Assembly: GCA_028688905.1 (NCBI GenBank) | Contig: JAQTXH010000009.1 | Location: 1 to 64,000, forward strand | Direction of reading: 5' to 3' | Length of the DNA stretch: 64,000 bases | DNA from: Acidiphilium sp. | GTDB lineage: Bacteria > Pseudomonadota > Alphaproteobacteria > Acetobacterales > Acetobacteraceae | Part shown: positions 44,175 through 53,706 of the stretch, one piece after another | Layout of the letters: every line of letters begins with the position of its first letter | Position numbering within the stretch: position 1 is the first letter of the stretch | Notes under the pieces: model-generated | The model's input: the letters and a program-made list of their open reading frames with translations, nothing else | Database searches by the model: none | Told to the model about the DNA's origin: nothing | Program-made: the position numbers and the translations under genes

Positions 44175-46037
44175 TTAATCTGCACTGGTGGCGGCTAATT
44201 CACGCGTTGCCGGGCCGGTTGCCAACCCACCCTCGGTCTGTTCGGCTTCGGCCATTTCCGATTGCGCGGCCCACATCGTGGCATAAACCCCGTCCGCCGC
44301 CAGCAGCGCCGCATGGGTGCCGCGCTCGGCGATGGCACCATCCCGCAGCACCAGAATTTCATCGGCGTCGATCACGGTGGACAGCCGATGCGCGATCACC
44401 AGCGTGGTGCGGTCCCGTGCGACCTGCCGCAGCGACACGCCAATCTCCTGCTCGGTCGCGGTATCCAGCGCACTGGTGGCTTCGTCGAGAATCAGGATGC
44501 GCGGATTTTTCAGCATGGTGCGTGCAATCGCGACCCTCTGCTTTTCGCCGCCCGAAAGTTTCAGCCCGCGCTCGCCCACCCGGGTTTCATAGCCTTGCGG
44601 CAACGATGCAACGAAATCATGGATCTGGGCAAACCGCGCCGCCTGTTCCACTTCCGCCAGGCTCGCACCCGGCCGACCGTAGGCGATGTTGTAGCGGATA
44701 CTGTCGTTGAACAGCACAGTGTCCTGCGGCACCACCCCGATCGCCGCCCGCAGCGAATGCTGCGCCAGATCACGCACATCGATGCCGTCGACCAGCACCG
44801 CCCCCTCGCTGACGTCGTAAAACCGGAACAACAACCGCGAAATCGTCGATTTGCCCGATCCCGTCGGCCCGACCAGTGCAATCTTCTGTCCCGGTTCGGC
44901 CCGGAACGAAATCCCGTGCAAAATCTCGCGGTCCTGATTGTAGCCGAACCGCACATCAAGAAATTCCACTGCGATCGCCTCACCCTGCGGCGCAATGGTC
45001 TTCGCGTCTGCCCGGTCGGTGATTTCCCGCGGCGTGCGGAGCAGCACGAACATCTGCTCCATGTCGATCAACCCCTGCTTGATTTCGCGATAGACCACGC
45101 CGAGAAAATTCAGTGGCTGATACAACTGGATCAGGTAGGTGTTCACCAGCACGAACTGGCCGATATTCAGCTTGCCCGCTGCAATTCCCCTGGCTGCCAT
45201 CAGCATCATCACCGCCAGCCCCGCTGCGATAATGATCGCCTGCCCCAGGTTCAGCACATTCAGCGAAACCTGCGACTTCACCGCGGCCTTTTCGTACGCA
45301 GCCAAACTCTCGTCGAACCGCACCGCTTCATGCTGTTCATTGCCGAAATACTTGACCGTCTCGAAATTAAGCAGACTGTCGATCGCCTTGGTCTGGGCCG
45401 CGTTGTCGGTCTCGTTCATCTGGCGGCGGAACCTGATCCGCCAGGCAGTGAAGGAAAACGTGAACGCGATGTAGCCGCCCACCGCCAGCAGGGTCACGGC
45501 GGCATAGCGCCAGTCGAACAGGCCCCACAAAATCCCCATGGTCAGCACGAGTTCGAACAGCGTCGGCAGCACGTTGAACACCGACAGGCGCAGCACGTTC
45601 TGAATGCCGGTGGTGCCGCGCAAAATCACCCGCGACAACCCGCCGGTCTGGCGATCGAGGTGATAGCGCATCGACAGCGCATGCAAATGCTCGAACGTCT
45701 CGCGCCCGACCGAACGCGCCGCCCGCTGCTGCACGGCGGCAAACAGCGCGTCGCGCAGTTCATTAAACCCGGACGCCGCCATCCGCACCAGTCCATAGGC
45801 CACGATCAGCGCCGCCGGCACCACCAGCGGCCCCGCCTTGGGCGACAGCGCGTTGACCGCTTGGGCATAGATGATCGGCACGATCACCGTCGCCACCTTG
45901 GCCGCGACCAACGCGAGCGCCGCCAGCACAACGCGCACACGAAGCCCGAGAGCGCCTTTCGGCCAAAGATATGGCAACAGGGATTTTACGGTCTTCCAGG
46001 AGCTGTCGCTCTTGGCAATCTCGAGGGTTCGGGCCAT
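44175..46037 (-). CDS. Atm1/HMT1-type ABC exporter
   Basis: The 620-residue half-transporter has six predicted transmembrane helices in residues ~30-330 and a nucleotide-binding domain with Walker A VGPTGSGKST, signature KLSGGEKQR and Walker B RILILDEATS. The NETDNAAQTKAIDSLLNFETVKYFGNE segment is characteristic of Atm1-like proteins, which export glutathione conjugates or glutathione-bound sulfur or metal. It is divergent from the Nudix gene. Its position near GST, Kef antiporter and glutathione reductase genes fits a glutathione-linked role. The ATG at 46037 is preferred; an in-frame start 16 codons upstream exists. Confidence 0.92.
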   Translation of the reverse strand: MARTLEIAKSDSSWKTVKSLLPYLWPKGALGLRVRVVLAALALVAAKVATVIVPIIYAQAVNALSPKAGPLVVPAALIVAYGLVRMAASGFNELRDALFAAVQQRAARSVGRETFEHLHALSMRYHLDRQTGGLSRVILRGTTGIQNVLRLSVFNVLPTLFELVLTMGILWGLFDWRYAAVTLLAVGGYIAFTFSFTAWRIRFRRQMNETDNAAQTKAIDSLLNFETVKYFGNEQHEAVRFDESLAAYEKAAVKSQVSLNVLNLGQAIIIAAGLAVMMLMAARGIAAGKLNIGQFVLVNTYLIQLYQPLNFLGVVYREIKQGLIDMEQMFVLLRTPREITDRADAKTIAPQGEAIAVEFLDVRFGYNQDREILHGISFRAEPGQKIALVGPTGSGKSTISRLLFRFYDVSEGAVLVDGIDVRDLAQHSLRAAIGVVPQDTVLFNDSIRYNIAYGRPGASLAEVEQAARFAQIHDFVASLPQGYETRVGERGLKLSGGEKQRVAIARTMLKNPRILILDEATSALDTATEQEIGVSLRQVARDRTTLVIAHRLSTVIDADEILVLRDGAIAERGTHAALLAADGVYATMWAAQSEMAEAEQTEGGLATGPATRELAATSAD

Positions 46038-46071
46038 CAACACGACATGGCATGTGAGCACGGGATTGCAA

Positions 46072-46926
46072 ATGGTTAAGGGCAAGGATCAGGTATCGGA
46101 TGCTGCATTGCTCGGCCTGATCGACCGCTGCCGCAACGCCGTGCTGCCCGGCGGCCGGCTGGCGCTGCACATTGGCGACGCCCCGATCGGCTACGTCAAT
46201 CCCGATCTCGCCGCCGCTCTCGACGGCTTTGCATCCACCTCGCCCGCCGGTGTCACGATCGCCCCGCGCGACGCCCCCCGCCTCGCCGATGTCGCGGCGG
46301 CACTGGCATCGCGATTCGGCTACCGCCTGCGCGACGAGGCTTTCGACGTCCGCAGCCACATCGATGGCCCGGTTCTCGCCACCCTCGATCGCGGCGCCCT
46401 GCCCGCCTTCGGGGTGATCGGCGTCGGCGTCCATCTGAACGGTTTTTGCCGGCGCGCGGATGGTCTCCATGTCTGGATCGCCAAGCGCAGCGCGGCCAAA
46501 AAACGCGATCCCGGCAAGCGTGACAATCTGGTCGGCGGCGGCGTCTCTGCCGGCATGACCCCTTTCGAAACCCTGATCAAGGAAGCCGCCGAGGAAGCCG
46601 CGATTCCCGCCGCCATCGTCGCGAGCGCCCAGGAGGTATCGCGGATCGCCTACACGATGCAGCGTCCGGAGGGCCTGCGGCGCGACCTGCTGGTGTGCTA
46701 CGACCTTGAATTACCCGATGACTTCATCCCCCACCCCGCCGACGGCGAGGTCGAAAGCTTCGAACCGATCCCCGCTGGCCGCTTGCCGGAACTGATGGCC
46801 TCCACCGATACGGTCAAATTCAACGTCAACCTGGTGTTGATCGATTTCCTGCTCCGCCACCGCATCCTGCCCGACCCCTCCGGCGTCATCCGCGCCACCC
46901 TGGCGGCGCAGCCCCCGGCACCGTGA
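46072..46926 (+). CDS. Nudix hydrolase with N-terminal DUF4743 domain
   Basis: The 284-residue protein has an N-terminal DUF4743-type domain and a Nudix domain with the box GGGVSAGMTPFETLIKEAAEEA at about residues 164-185; the usual REUxEE motif is KEAAEEA, with the arginine replaced by lysine. Similar proteins in plants and fungi hydrolyse thiamine diphosphate derivatives; the substrate here is not known. It is divergent from the ABC exporter with only about 34 bp between starts, so the promoters must overlap. Confidence 0.85.
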   Translation: MVKGKDQVSDAALLGLIDRCRNAVLPGGRLALHIGDAPIGYVNPDLAAALDGFASTSPAGVTIAPRDAPRLADVAAALASRFGYRLRDEAFDVRSHIDGPVLATLDRGALPAFGVIGVGVHLNGFCRRADGLHVWIAKRSAAKKRDPGKRDNLVGGGVSAGMTPFETLIKEAAEEAAIPAAIVASAQEVSRIAYTMQRPEGLRRDLLVCYDLELPDDFIPHPADGEVESFEPIPAGRLPELMASTDTVKFNVNLVLIDFLLRHRILPDPSGVIRATLAAQPPAP

Positions 46927-46950
46927 CGGGTCCGGCGGACGCTCGTGCAA

Positions 46951-47619
46951 CTAAAAATCCAGATCGGCGTAGTGCGGCGGCGGGTTGAACCCGGAAACCC
47001 GATCCGCCAGCAAGGCGCGGAACGAAGGGCGGGATTTGATCCGGGCATACCATTCCTTCGCCGCCGGTGAGACCGACCAATCGACATCGCCGATGAAATC
47101 GAGCGCGGATAAATGTGCCGCCGCCGCAAAATCGGCCAGCGACAAATTTGCCCCCGCCAGATATTTATGGGTCTCCGCCAGCCAGCCGATGTACCCCAGA
47201 TGCGTGCGCAGCGCCGCGTAACCTTCCCGCAACCGCGCGGCATCCGGCGCGCCGCGTTTCGCCACCGGCTTCATCGTCTTTTCATACAAAAGATTGCGCG
47301 AAACCTCACTGGCAAACCGCTCATCGAACCACGCGGTCACGCTCCGAATTTCCACCCGCTCCCCCAGCGTGCGCCCGATCAGGCAAATATCGGGATAGGC
47401 CTCGTCCAAATATTCGCAAATCGTATTCGAATGGGGAATAACCAGCCCATTATCTTCGGTCAGGGTCGGCACCGTGCCGGCCGGGTTCATCGCCAGATAT
47501 TCCGGCCGCCGTTCCCAGGTTTTTTCCACCCGCAACTCAAATGGCAGCCGCTTTTCGGCCAACACCAGCCGGACCTTGCGAGCGAAGGGCGATAACGGAA
47601 GATGATAGAGAATGCGCAT
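46951..47619 (-). CDS. Glutathione S-transferase
   Basis: The 222-residue protein has an N-terminal thioredoxin-like domain (MRILYHLPLSPFARKVRLVLAEKRLPFEL; glutathione site with PAGTVPTL and HSNTICEYLDE) and a C-terminal helical domain (NLSLADFAAAAHLSALDFIGDVDW). The N-terminal PLSPFARKV segment offers a Ser as the likely activating residue. It is convergent with the Nudix gene and close to the glutathione-related antiporter and reductase genes. Substrate unknown. Confidence 0.92.
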   Translation of the reverse strand: MRILYHLPLSPFARKVRLVLAEKRLPFELRVEKTWERRPEYLAMNPAGTVPTLTEDNGLVIPHSNTICEYLDEAYPDICLIGRTLGERVEIRSVTAWFDERFASEVSRNLLYEKTMKPVAKRGAPDAARLREGYAALRTHLGYIGWLAETHKYLAGANLSLADFAAAAHLSALDFIGDVDWSVSPAAKEWYARIKSRPSFRALLADRVSGFNPPPHYADLDF

Positions 47620-47684
47620 GAATCGCCTTATCGCACTTGCGTTTGATCGCGCAAGCAGCGCGCACCGGGCCGATCATATTCAGT

Positions 47685-49454
47685 CTACGTCGCCCGATCC
47701 GCTTCGAACAGCTCCTGCAACTCCGTCATGCTTTGCTGCATACTCGCGATCACCCTGGGTTCGTCACCGGCAAAACCCAGCGTCTCGGTCAATAACGCCT
47801 CATCGCGCGCGGCGAACGCCGCCACCGTGCGCGCGGCCTCGGCGGCGTCGAGATCGAGCGCGGTCAGCGCCATCTCGCCCAATTTGAGGCTCGACAGAAA
47901 CGTCTCGCGCACGATGTGTTCAACCCCCAGATCCATCAGCAGCTGCGCGTGCCGCCGGTTGCGCGCCCGCGCCAGAATGGTCAGATGCGGCAAATTGCGA
48001 CGCACCAGTTCCACCAGCTTCAGCGACGCCTCGGCATCATCGAACGCGATCACCAGCACCTTCGCCGATCCCGCCCCCGCCGCCCGCAGCACGGTGATCC
48101 GCGTCGGGTCGCCAAAATACGCCCGCGCCCCGAACCGGCGCACGAACGCGACATGCTCGGCGTTCTGGTCCAGCGCGGTAAACGGAATATGCCGGACCGA
48201 CAGCAATCGTCCGACAATCTGCCCCACCCGGCCAAACCCGCAGATCAGCACCGGTGTCGGCCGGTCCGGCGCAATCGCCGCCGACGTTATTTTGCGTTTG
48301 GTCATCCGTGGAATCGCAAACCGCTCGACCCCGGCAAACAGCAGCGGCACCAGGATCATTGACAAGGCGACCGTCAATGTCGCCAGCCCCGCCTGGGTTT
48401 TCGACAGTGCCCCCGCCGCCACCGCGGCCCCGAATAGCACGAAACTGAACTCGCTGCCCTCCGGCAACGCCACCGCAAACCGCAGTGCGGTCGCGGCACT
48501 CCGCCGCTTGATGAACGACACCACAAATCCCACCGCGGCTTTCACCGCAACCGTCGCCGCCACCGCCGCCAGAATGGTCAGCGGCTGTGCGAGCAACAAC
48601 GAAAAATCGACCGACATCCCGACCGAGATAAAGAAGAATCCGAGCAGCAGCCCCTCGAACGGCTCGATATCTGCCTGAATCGCATGGCGAAACTCGGAAT
48701 CCGACAGCAACGCCCCGGCCATGAATGCGCCCAGCGAGGGCGACAGCCCAGCCCAATGCGCCAGCGCCGCCGTGCCAACCACAATCAGCAGCGTCATCGC
48801 GGTGAACACCTCCGGCGTCCGCGTGCCGCCCACCAGACGGAAAATCCGCTCCACCAGATAAATCCCGCCCGCCAATATCGCCACCACCGCGATAAGCGCA
48901 CGCCCCACCGCAAACCACGGCACATGCTGCGGTAAATGATTGGGCAAATGCCCGCTCGCAAACAGCGGCACCAAAGCAACCAGCGGAATAAACGCCATGT
49001 CCTGGAACAGCAACACGGCAAACGCATCCCGCCCGGACGCGGCACTCAACAAATTCCGTTCCGCCAGCATCGGCAGCGCAATCGCGGTCGACGACAGGGC
49101 CAAACCCAACCCCACCAGCGCCGCCGCCGCCCAACTCAACCCCGCCCAGTGCCCCAGCACCGCCATCACCGCCGCACTCGGAAGCATCTGGCCAAATCCC
49201 AACCCCAGAATCGTTTTACGCAAAATCCACAACCGATGCGGCCTTATCTCCAGCCCGATCAAAAACAGCAGCATGATCACGCCGAGTTCCGAAACGTTCT
49301 GGATCTGCGAAACCCCGGTCACCAGCCGCAGCCCATCCGGCCCGATCGCCAGCCCCGCGACCAAATACCCAACAATACTGCCCACCCCCAGCCGCCGGGC
49401 AATCGGCACCATAATCACCGTCGCGGCCAGTAAGGCCACCAGCGTCTCGATCAT
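47685..49454 (-). CDS. Kef-type monovalent cation:proton antiporter
   Basis: The 589-residue protein has a membrane domain of about 12 helices (residues 1-390; the family motif in LGVIMLLFLIGLEI and LALSSTAIALPML) and a C-terminal TrkA-N/RCK domain (VLICGFGRVGQIVGRLL near residue 418). This is the KefB/KefC architecture: potassium efflux coupled to proton entry and gated by glutathione adducts. Closest enzyme neighbours are a GST and a glutathione reductase, in agreement. The short C-terminal tail is acidic. An ancillary flavoprotein (KefF/G type) is not visible nearby. Confidence 0.92.
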   Translation of the reverse strand: MIETLVALLAATVIMVPIARRLGVGSIVGYLVAGLAIGPDGLRLVTGVSQIQNVSELGVIMLLFLIGLEIRPHRLWILRKTILGLGFGQMLPSAAVMAVLGHWAGLSWAAAALVGLGLALSSTAIALPMLAERNLLSAASGRDAFAVLLFQDMAFIPLVALVPLFASGHLPNHLPQHVPWFAVGRALIAVVAILAGGIYLVERIFRLVGGTRTPEVFTAMTLLIVVGTAALAHWAGLSPSLGAFMAGALLSDSEFRHAIQADIEPFEGLLLGFFFISVGMSVDFSLLLAQPLTILAAVAATVAVKAAVGFVVSFIKRRSAATALRFAVALPEGSEFSFVLFGAAVAAGALSKTQAGLATLTVALSMILVPLLFAGVERFAIPRMTKRKITSAAIAPDRPTPVLICGFGRVGQIVGRLLSVRHIPFTALDQNAEHVAFVRRFGARAYFGDPTRITVLRAAGAGSAKVLVIAFDDAEASLKLVELVRRNLPHLTILARARNRRHAQLLMDLGVEHIVRETFLSSLKLGEMALTALDLDAAEAARTVAAFAARDEALLTETLGFAGDEPRVIASMQQSMTELQELFEADRAT

Positions 49455-49699
49455 CGGTCACTGCCCTGTCTGTGAGCCATCACACGACCAGCCCCGACCA
49501 TGCCGTGTCAAGCAGGATGACATCCACGCATCCATCGTCATCTGCTTACCCCGAGCGCCGATGTCCGACAGGCATGATCAGTAGGTTAAAATGGTTAACA
49601 AAGACTTTCCTCTTTGCAATTTTCAGCATCATCGTTTGTTCCCTTCCGACCTCACTCATGCGAAATGGGTTGTTAAGCATTTCGGAGCATTATCATCTC

Positions 49700-51073
49700 A
49701 TGAACCATGATTTCGACCTGTTCGTGATCGGCGGCGGTTCCGCCGGTGTTCGCCTCGCCCGCATCGCCGCTGGGCACGGTGCGAAGGTCGGTATTGCCGA
49801 AAGCCGCTTCTGGGGCGGCACCTGCGTCAATATCGGCTGCGTGCCCAAAAAACTGTTGGTGATGGCCGCCGAATACGGTCTTGCCGCCGACGACGCCGCC
49901 GGTTTCGGCTGGCATATGAATAAGCACACCCACGACTGGCCGCGCTTCATTGCCGCCAAAAACCTCGAAATCGCTCGGCTCAACGGGGCCTATACCGGCT
50001 TGCTCGAACGCGCCGGTGCCAAAATCTTCAACGCCAAAGCGACGTTGCACAATGCTCATACGATCGAGGTCGCCGGCCACAAGGTCACCGCCGCCCGCAT
50101 CGCCATCGCCACCGGCGGCCACCCGATCCGCCCGGATATTCCGGGCTGCAATCTTGCCATCATCTCCGACGACGCTTTCTATCTGCCCGAACGGCCGCAG
50201 CGCGTCGTCATGATCGGCGGCGGTTATATCGGCGTCGAATTTGCCGGTATTTTCGCGGGTCTCGGCTCGAAGGTCGATCTGGTCTATCGCCAACCACACC
50301 CCCTGCGCGGGTTCGATACCGATCTACGGTGCGGTCTCGCCGAAGCCCTCACCGCGAACGGCATTTGTCTGCATCCGGGCCAGTCGCCGCTGCGAATTGA
50401 GAGCGCCGGTGGTGCCAAACGCCTCCACCTCTCCAACGGCCACCACATCGACGCCGATTGCATCTTTTTCGCCACCGGCCGTGCCCCCAACACATCTGAC
50501 CTCGGCCTCGAACACGCCGGCGTCACCATCGCCCCTGGCGGTGCCATTCCGATCGATGAGGCCTTCCGCACCAATATCCCGCATATTTTCGCCCTCGGCG
50601 ACGTCACCGACCGCCTCAACCTCACCCCGGTCGCCACCGCCGAAGGCCACGCCCTGGCCGATACGCTGTTCGGCGACAACCCGCGCGGCGTTTCACTGAA
50701 TAACGTTCCGAGTGCCGTGTTCTCGATCCCGCCGCTCGCCACCATCGGCATCACCGAGGATGAAGCGCCGGACGGTTCAAAAATCTACCTCACCCGCTTC
50801 ACCCCGATGCGCCACGCCCTCACCGGCCGCCATCGGAAAACCATCATGAAACTGATCGTCGATGGTGAAACCGACAAAGTAATTGGTGCCCACATGCTCG
50901 GCGAGGACGCTGCCGAAATTATCCAGGGTATCGCCATCGCCATCGGTGCCGGTGCCACCAAGGCCGATTTCGATCACACCATCGGCATCCACCCCACCGC
51001 CGCCGAGGAATTCGTGACCCTTCGCACCGAGACCCGCCGCGTCGGCACGCCTGTTACGAAAGCGGCAGAGTAG
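49700..51073 (+). CDS. gor: Glutathione-disulfide reductase
   Basis: The 457-residue flavoenzyme reduces GSSG with NADPH. FAD motif LFVIGGGSAGVRLARIA at the N-terminus, redox disulfide in GGTCVNIGCVPKKLL near residues 42-47, NADPH-binding VVMIGGGYIGVEFAGIF, and the C-terminal active-site His-Glu in IGIHPTAAEEFVT. The CVNIGC and PKK features separate it from lipoamide dehydrogenase. I chose the ATG at 49700 on the basis of the family N-terminus; a 76-codon upstream frame is not protein-like. A divergent 245-bp gap lies between it and the Kef antiporter. Confidence 0.95.
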   Translation: MNHDFDLFVIGGGSAGVRLARIAAGHGAKVGIAESRFWGGTCVNIGCVPKKLLVMAAEYGLAADDAAGFGWHMNKHTHDWPRFIAAKNLEIARLNGAYTGLLERAGAKIFNAKATLHNAHTIEVAGHKVTAARIAIATGGHPIRPDIPGCNLAIISDDAFYLPERPQRVVMIGGGYIGVEFAGIFAGLGSKVDLVYRQPHPLRGFDTDLRCGLAEALTANGICLHPGQSPLRIESAGGAKRLHLSNGHHIDADCIFFATGRAPNTSDLGLEHAGVTIAPGGAIPIDEAFRTNIPHIFALGDVTDRLNLTPVATAEGHALADTLFGDNPRGVSLNNVPSAVFSIPPLATIGITEDEAPDGSKIYLTRFTPMRHALTGRHRKTIMKLIVDGETDKVIGAHMLGEDAAEIIQGIAIAIGAGATKADFDHTIGIHPTAAEEFVTLRTETRRVGTPVTKAAE

Positions 51074-51121
51074 CGTGGCACCCCGTTTCCGGCTTATAGC
51101 GAACGTTCCGAGGAGATCGCC

Positions 51122-52528
51122 ATGACCGCTATAAGCCTGACCAACCCAACGCTTGGACCCTGGACGCCCGACTCCTGGCGTGCCAAGCCGATCCGTCAGG
51201 TGCCGAGCTACCCGGATCAGGACAAACTTGCCGCCATGGAGGCCCGTTTGCATCGCTTTCCGCCGCTGGTTTTCGCGGGCGAAGCGCGACGCCTCAAAAC
51301 CGCCCTGGCCCTCGCCGCCGAAGGCCGCGCCTTCGTGCTGCATGGTGGCGATTGCGCGGAAAGCTTCGGCGATTTCACCGCCAACATCATCCGCGACACC
51401 TTCCGCGTCCTGCTCCAGATGTCCGTCGTGCTGACCTATGGCGGCTCGGTGCCGGTGATCAAGCTCGGCCGCATGGCCGGGCAGTTCGCCAAACCGCGCA
51501 GTTCGGACACCGAAACCATCGGCGGCGTCACGCTACCCTCCTACCGGGGCGACATCGTCAACGGCCCGGATTTCTCCGCGCAAGCCCGCATCCCCGACCC
51601 CGCCCGGATGGAATTCGGCTATTTCCAATCCGCCGGCACGCTCAATCTGCTGCGCGCCTTCGCCTCAGGCGGTTACGCCGACCTACACCAGGTCCACCGC
51701 TGGAACCTTGATTTTGTCCGTCGTTCACCTTTAGCGGATCGCTATCGCGACCTTTCATCGCGGATCGACGAAACCCTGCAATTCATGGCCGCCTGTGGGA
51801 TGACCAGCCAATCGACGCCGCAAATCCACGAAACCGAGTTCTACACCAGCCACGAATCCCTGCTGTTACCTTACGAGCAGGCCCTTACCCGCATCGATTC
51901 CACCACCGGCGACCACTACGCCTGCTCCGCCCATTTCCTCTGGATCGGCGACCGCACCCGCCAGCTCGATGGTGCGCATGTCGAATTCATGCGCGGGGTG
52001 AAAAACCCGATCGGCATGAAAGTCGGCCCGAGCATGGAGGAGGACGACCTGCTCCGCCTGATCGACCGGCTCGACCCCGGCCACGAACCCGGCCGCCTCA
52101 CCCTGATCGCCCGGATGGGGGCCGATCATGTCGCCGCCAAACTGCCGAAACTGCTCCGCGCCACCAAGCGCGAGGGCCGCCGCAATGCCTGGCTGTGCGA
52201 CCCGATGCATGGCAACACCATTACCACCGCCGGCCGGATCAAGACCCGAAGGTTCGACGCCATTCTGTCGGAAGTCCGTGGTTTTTTTGATGTTCACGAA
52301 GCCGAAGGCACCATCCCCGGCGGCGTCCATGTCGAAATGACCGGGCAGGATGTGACCGAATGCGTCGGCGGTGCCCGCCAATTATCCGAGGCCGATCTTT
52401 CGTCGCGCTATGAAACCTTCTGCGATCCGCGCCTCAACGCCGAACAATCGCTCGAACTCGCCTTCCTGATCGCCGCCGAACTCAAAACCCGCCGCACACC
52501 CAACCACGCCGAAATCGCCGCCGAATAA
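51122..52528 (+). CDS. aroG: Class II 3-deoxy-7-phosphoheptulonate synthase
   Basis: The 468-residue enzyme starts the shikimate pathway by condensing PEP and erythrose-4-phosphate. It is the plant-like class II form: [20 protein letters not shown] at the N-terminus, the metal-ligand Cys in [14 protein letters not shown], then [30 protein letters not shown]-like and DPMHGNT motifs near the C-terminus. GAGGAG precedes the ATG by 6 nt. Its stop shares one base with the next start. Confidence 0.95.
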   Translation: MTAISLTNPTLGPWTPDSWRAKPIRQVPSYPDQDKLAAMEARLHRFPPLVFAGEARRLKTALALAAEGRAFVLHGGDCAESFGDFTANIIRDTFRVLLQMSVVLTYGGSVPVIKLGRMAGQFAKPRSSDTETIGGVTLPSYRGDIVNGPDFSAQARIPDPARMEFGYFQSAGTLNLLRAFASGGYADLHQVHRWNLDFVRRSPLADRYRDLSSRIDETLQFMAACGMTSQSTPQIHETEFYTSHESLLLPYEQALTRIDSTTGDHYACSAHFLWIGDRTRQLDGAHVEFMRGVKNPIGMKVGPSMEEDDLLRLIDRLDPGHEPGRLTLIARMGADHVAAKLPKLLRATKREGRRNAWLCDPMHGNTITTAGRIKTRRFDAILSEVRGFFDVHEAEGTIPGGVHVEMTGQDVTECVGGARQLSEADLSSRYETFCDPRLNAEQSLELAFLIAAELKTRRTPNHAEIAAE

Positions 52529-53685
52529 TGGGCCGCGTCCCCCGCCGCGCCGATCTCGATGCCGGGATTGCGGGACGGACCGATGCCTATTTCAACCGCA
52601 CCAAGGCCATCGTCCGCAAATTCGGCGATTGCCGGGTGACCTACGCTTATTTTCTTCGCCGCCCGGTGGTCTGTGCGCCGGCCCTGATGCTACGCTGGCT
52701 GAACGAGGTGGTTGCCGCACGCGGCGAGACCGTCGAAATTGAAATGCCGCACGAGGAAGGCTCGTGGGTCGGTGCCGGCGAACCCATCGCCTACATCACG
52801 GGCAGCTTCGTGACCCTGGTCGATCTCGAAACCCTTCTGCTGCAAAAACTCGGGCCGCCCTGCGTTGCCGCGCACAACGCCTATCAAATGTGCGCCGCCT
52901 TACCGAAATCCGCCTTCCTAGCGATGGATGCCCGCCATTGCGCCGGTGCGGAAATGCAGGACATGATGGCCTACGCCGCCTCGGTCGGCTCCCGCGCCGC
53001 CCGGATGGAGGGTGCCCGCGGTTTCATCGGCAACGCGAACGATGCCACCGCCCATTATTTCGGGGCACCCTATCGGGGCACGCCCCACGGCTACGGCACG
53101 ATGCCACACGCCCTGATCGGCTACGCTGGCAGCACCCTTCGCGCCGCCGAAATGTTTCGTGAAACGTTCCCCGAGTCCGATTTGACGGTGCTCACCGATT
53201 ATTTCGGCCAGGAAGTTACCGACGCCCTGGCCGTGTGCCACCGTTTCCCCGACCTCGCGCAGGAAGGCCGCCTGTCGGTCCGGCTCGATACTCATGGCGG
53301 CCGTTTCCTCGAAGGACTCGACCCGCAGGAGAGCTACGCCGTCATGGAGCGTCATGCTCCTGGCGCGATCCGGCGCTACCGCAGCCCCAACGAACTCCGC
53401 TACCTTATCGGCACCGGCGTCTCGGCGGCGGCCATCTGGCGGATGCGCGAAACGCTCGACGACGCTGGTTTCATTCGCGTAAAAATCGTCGCCTCCTCCG
53501 GCTTCAGTGTCGAAAAATGCAGCGTGATGGCCGATGCCCACGCCCCGATCGACATCGTCGGGACCGGCAGTTTCATTCCGGAAAGCTGGGGCGAAACCTA
53601 CGCGACGGCGGATATCGTCGCCTACGACGGTGAACCGCGCGTCAAAATCGGCCGCGAATTTCTGCTGCGCGATCGCGCCCCATAA
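52528..53685 (+). CDS. pncB: Nicotinate phosphoribosyltransferase family protein
   Basis: The 385-residue protein resembles nicotinate phosphoribosyltransferases, which make nicotinate mononucleotide from nicotinate and PRPP in NAD salvage. Visible features are TDAYFNRTKAIV near the N-terminus, LRWLNEVVAARGE, DARHCAGAEMQDMMAYAASVGSRAAR and the phosphate-binding region VKIVASSGFSVEKC with VGTGSFIPE. The start overlaps the DAHP synthase stop (TAATG), so the two are translationally coupled although the pathways are not obviously linked. The related nicotinamide enzyme is a less likely alternative. Confidence 0.87.
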   Translation: MGRVPRRADLDAGIAGRTDAYFNRTKAIVRKFGDCRVTYAYFLRRPVVCAPALMLRWLNEVVAARGETVEIEMPHEEGSWVGAGEPIAYITGSFVTLVDLETLLLQKLGPPCVAAHNAYQMCAALPKSAFLAMDARHCAGAEMQDMMAYAASVGSRAARMEGARGFIGNANDATAHYFGAPYRGTPHGYGTMPHALIGYAGSTLRAAEMFRETFPESDLTVLTDYFGQEVTDALAVCHRFPDLAQEGRLSVRLDTHGGRFLEGLDPQESYAVMERHAPGAIRRYRSPNELRYLIGTGVSAAAIWRMRETLDDAGFIRVKIVASSGFSVEKCSVMADAHAPIDIVGTGSFIPESWGETYATADIVAYDGEPRVKIGREFLLRDRAP

Positions 53686-53706
53686 TCTCGCCACGCAAGC
53701 CAAGCC

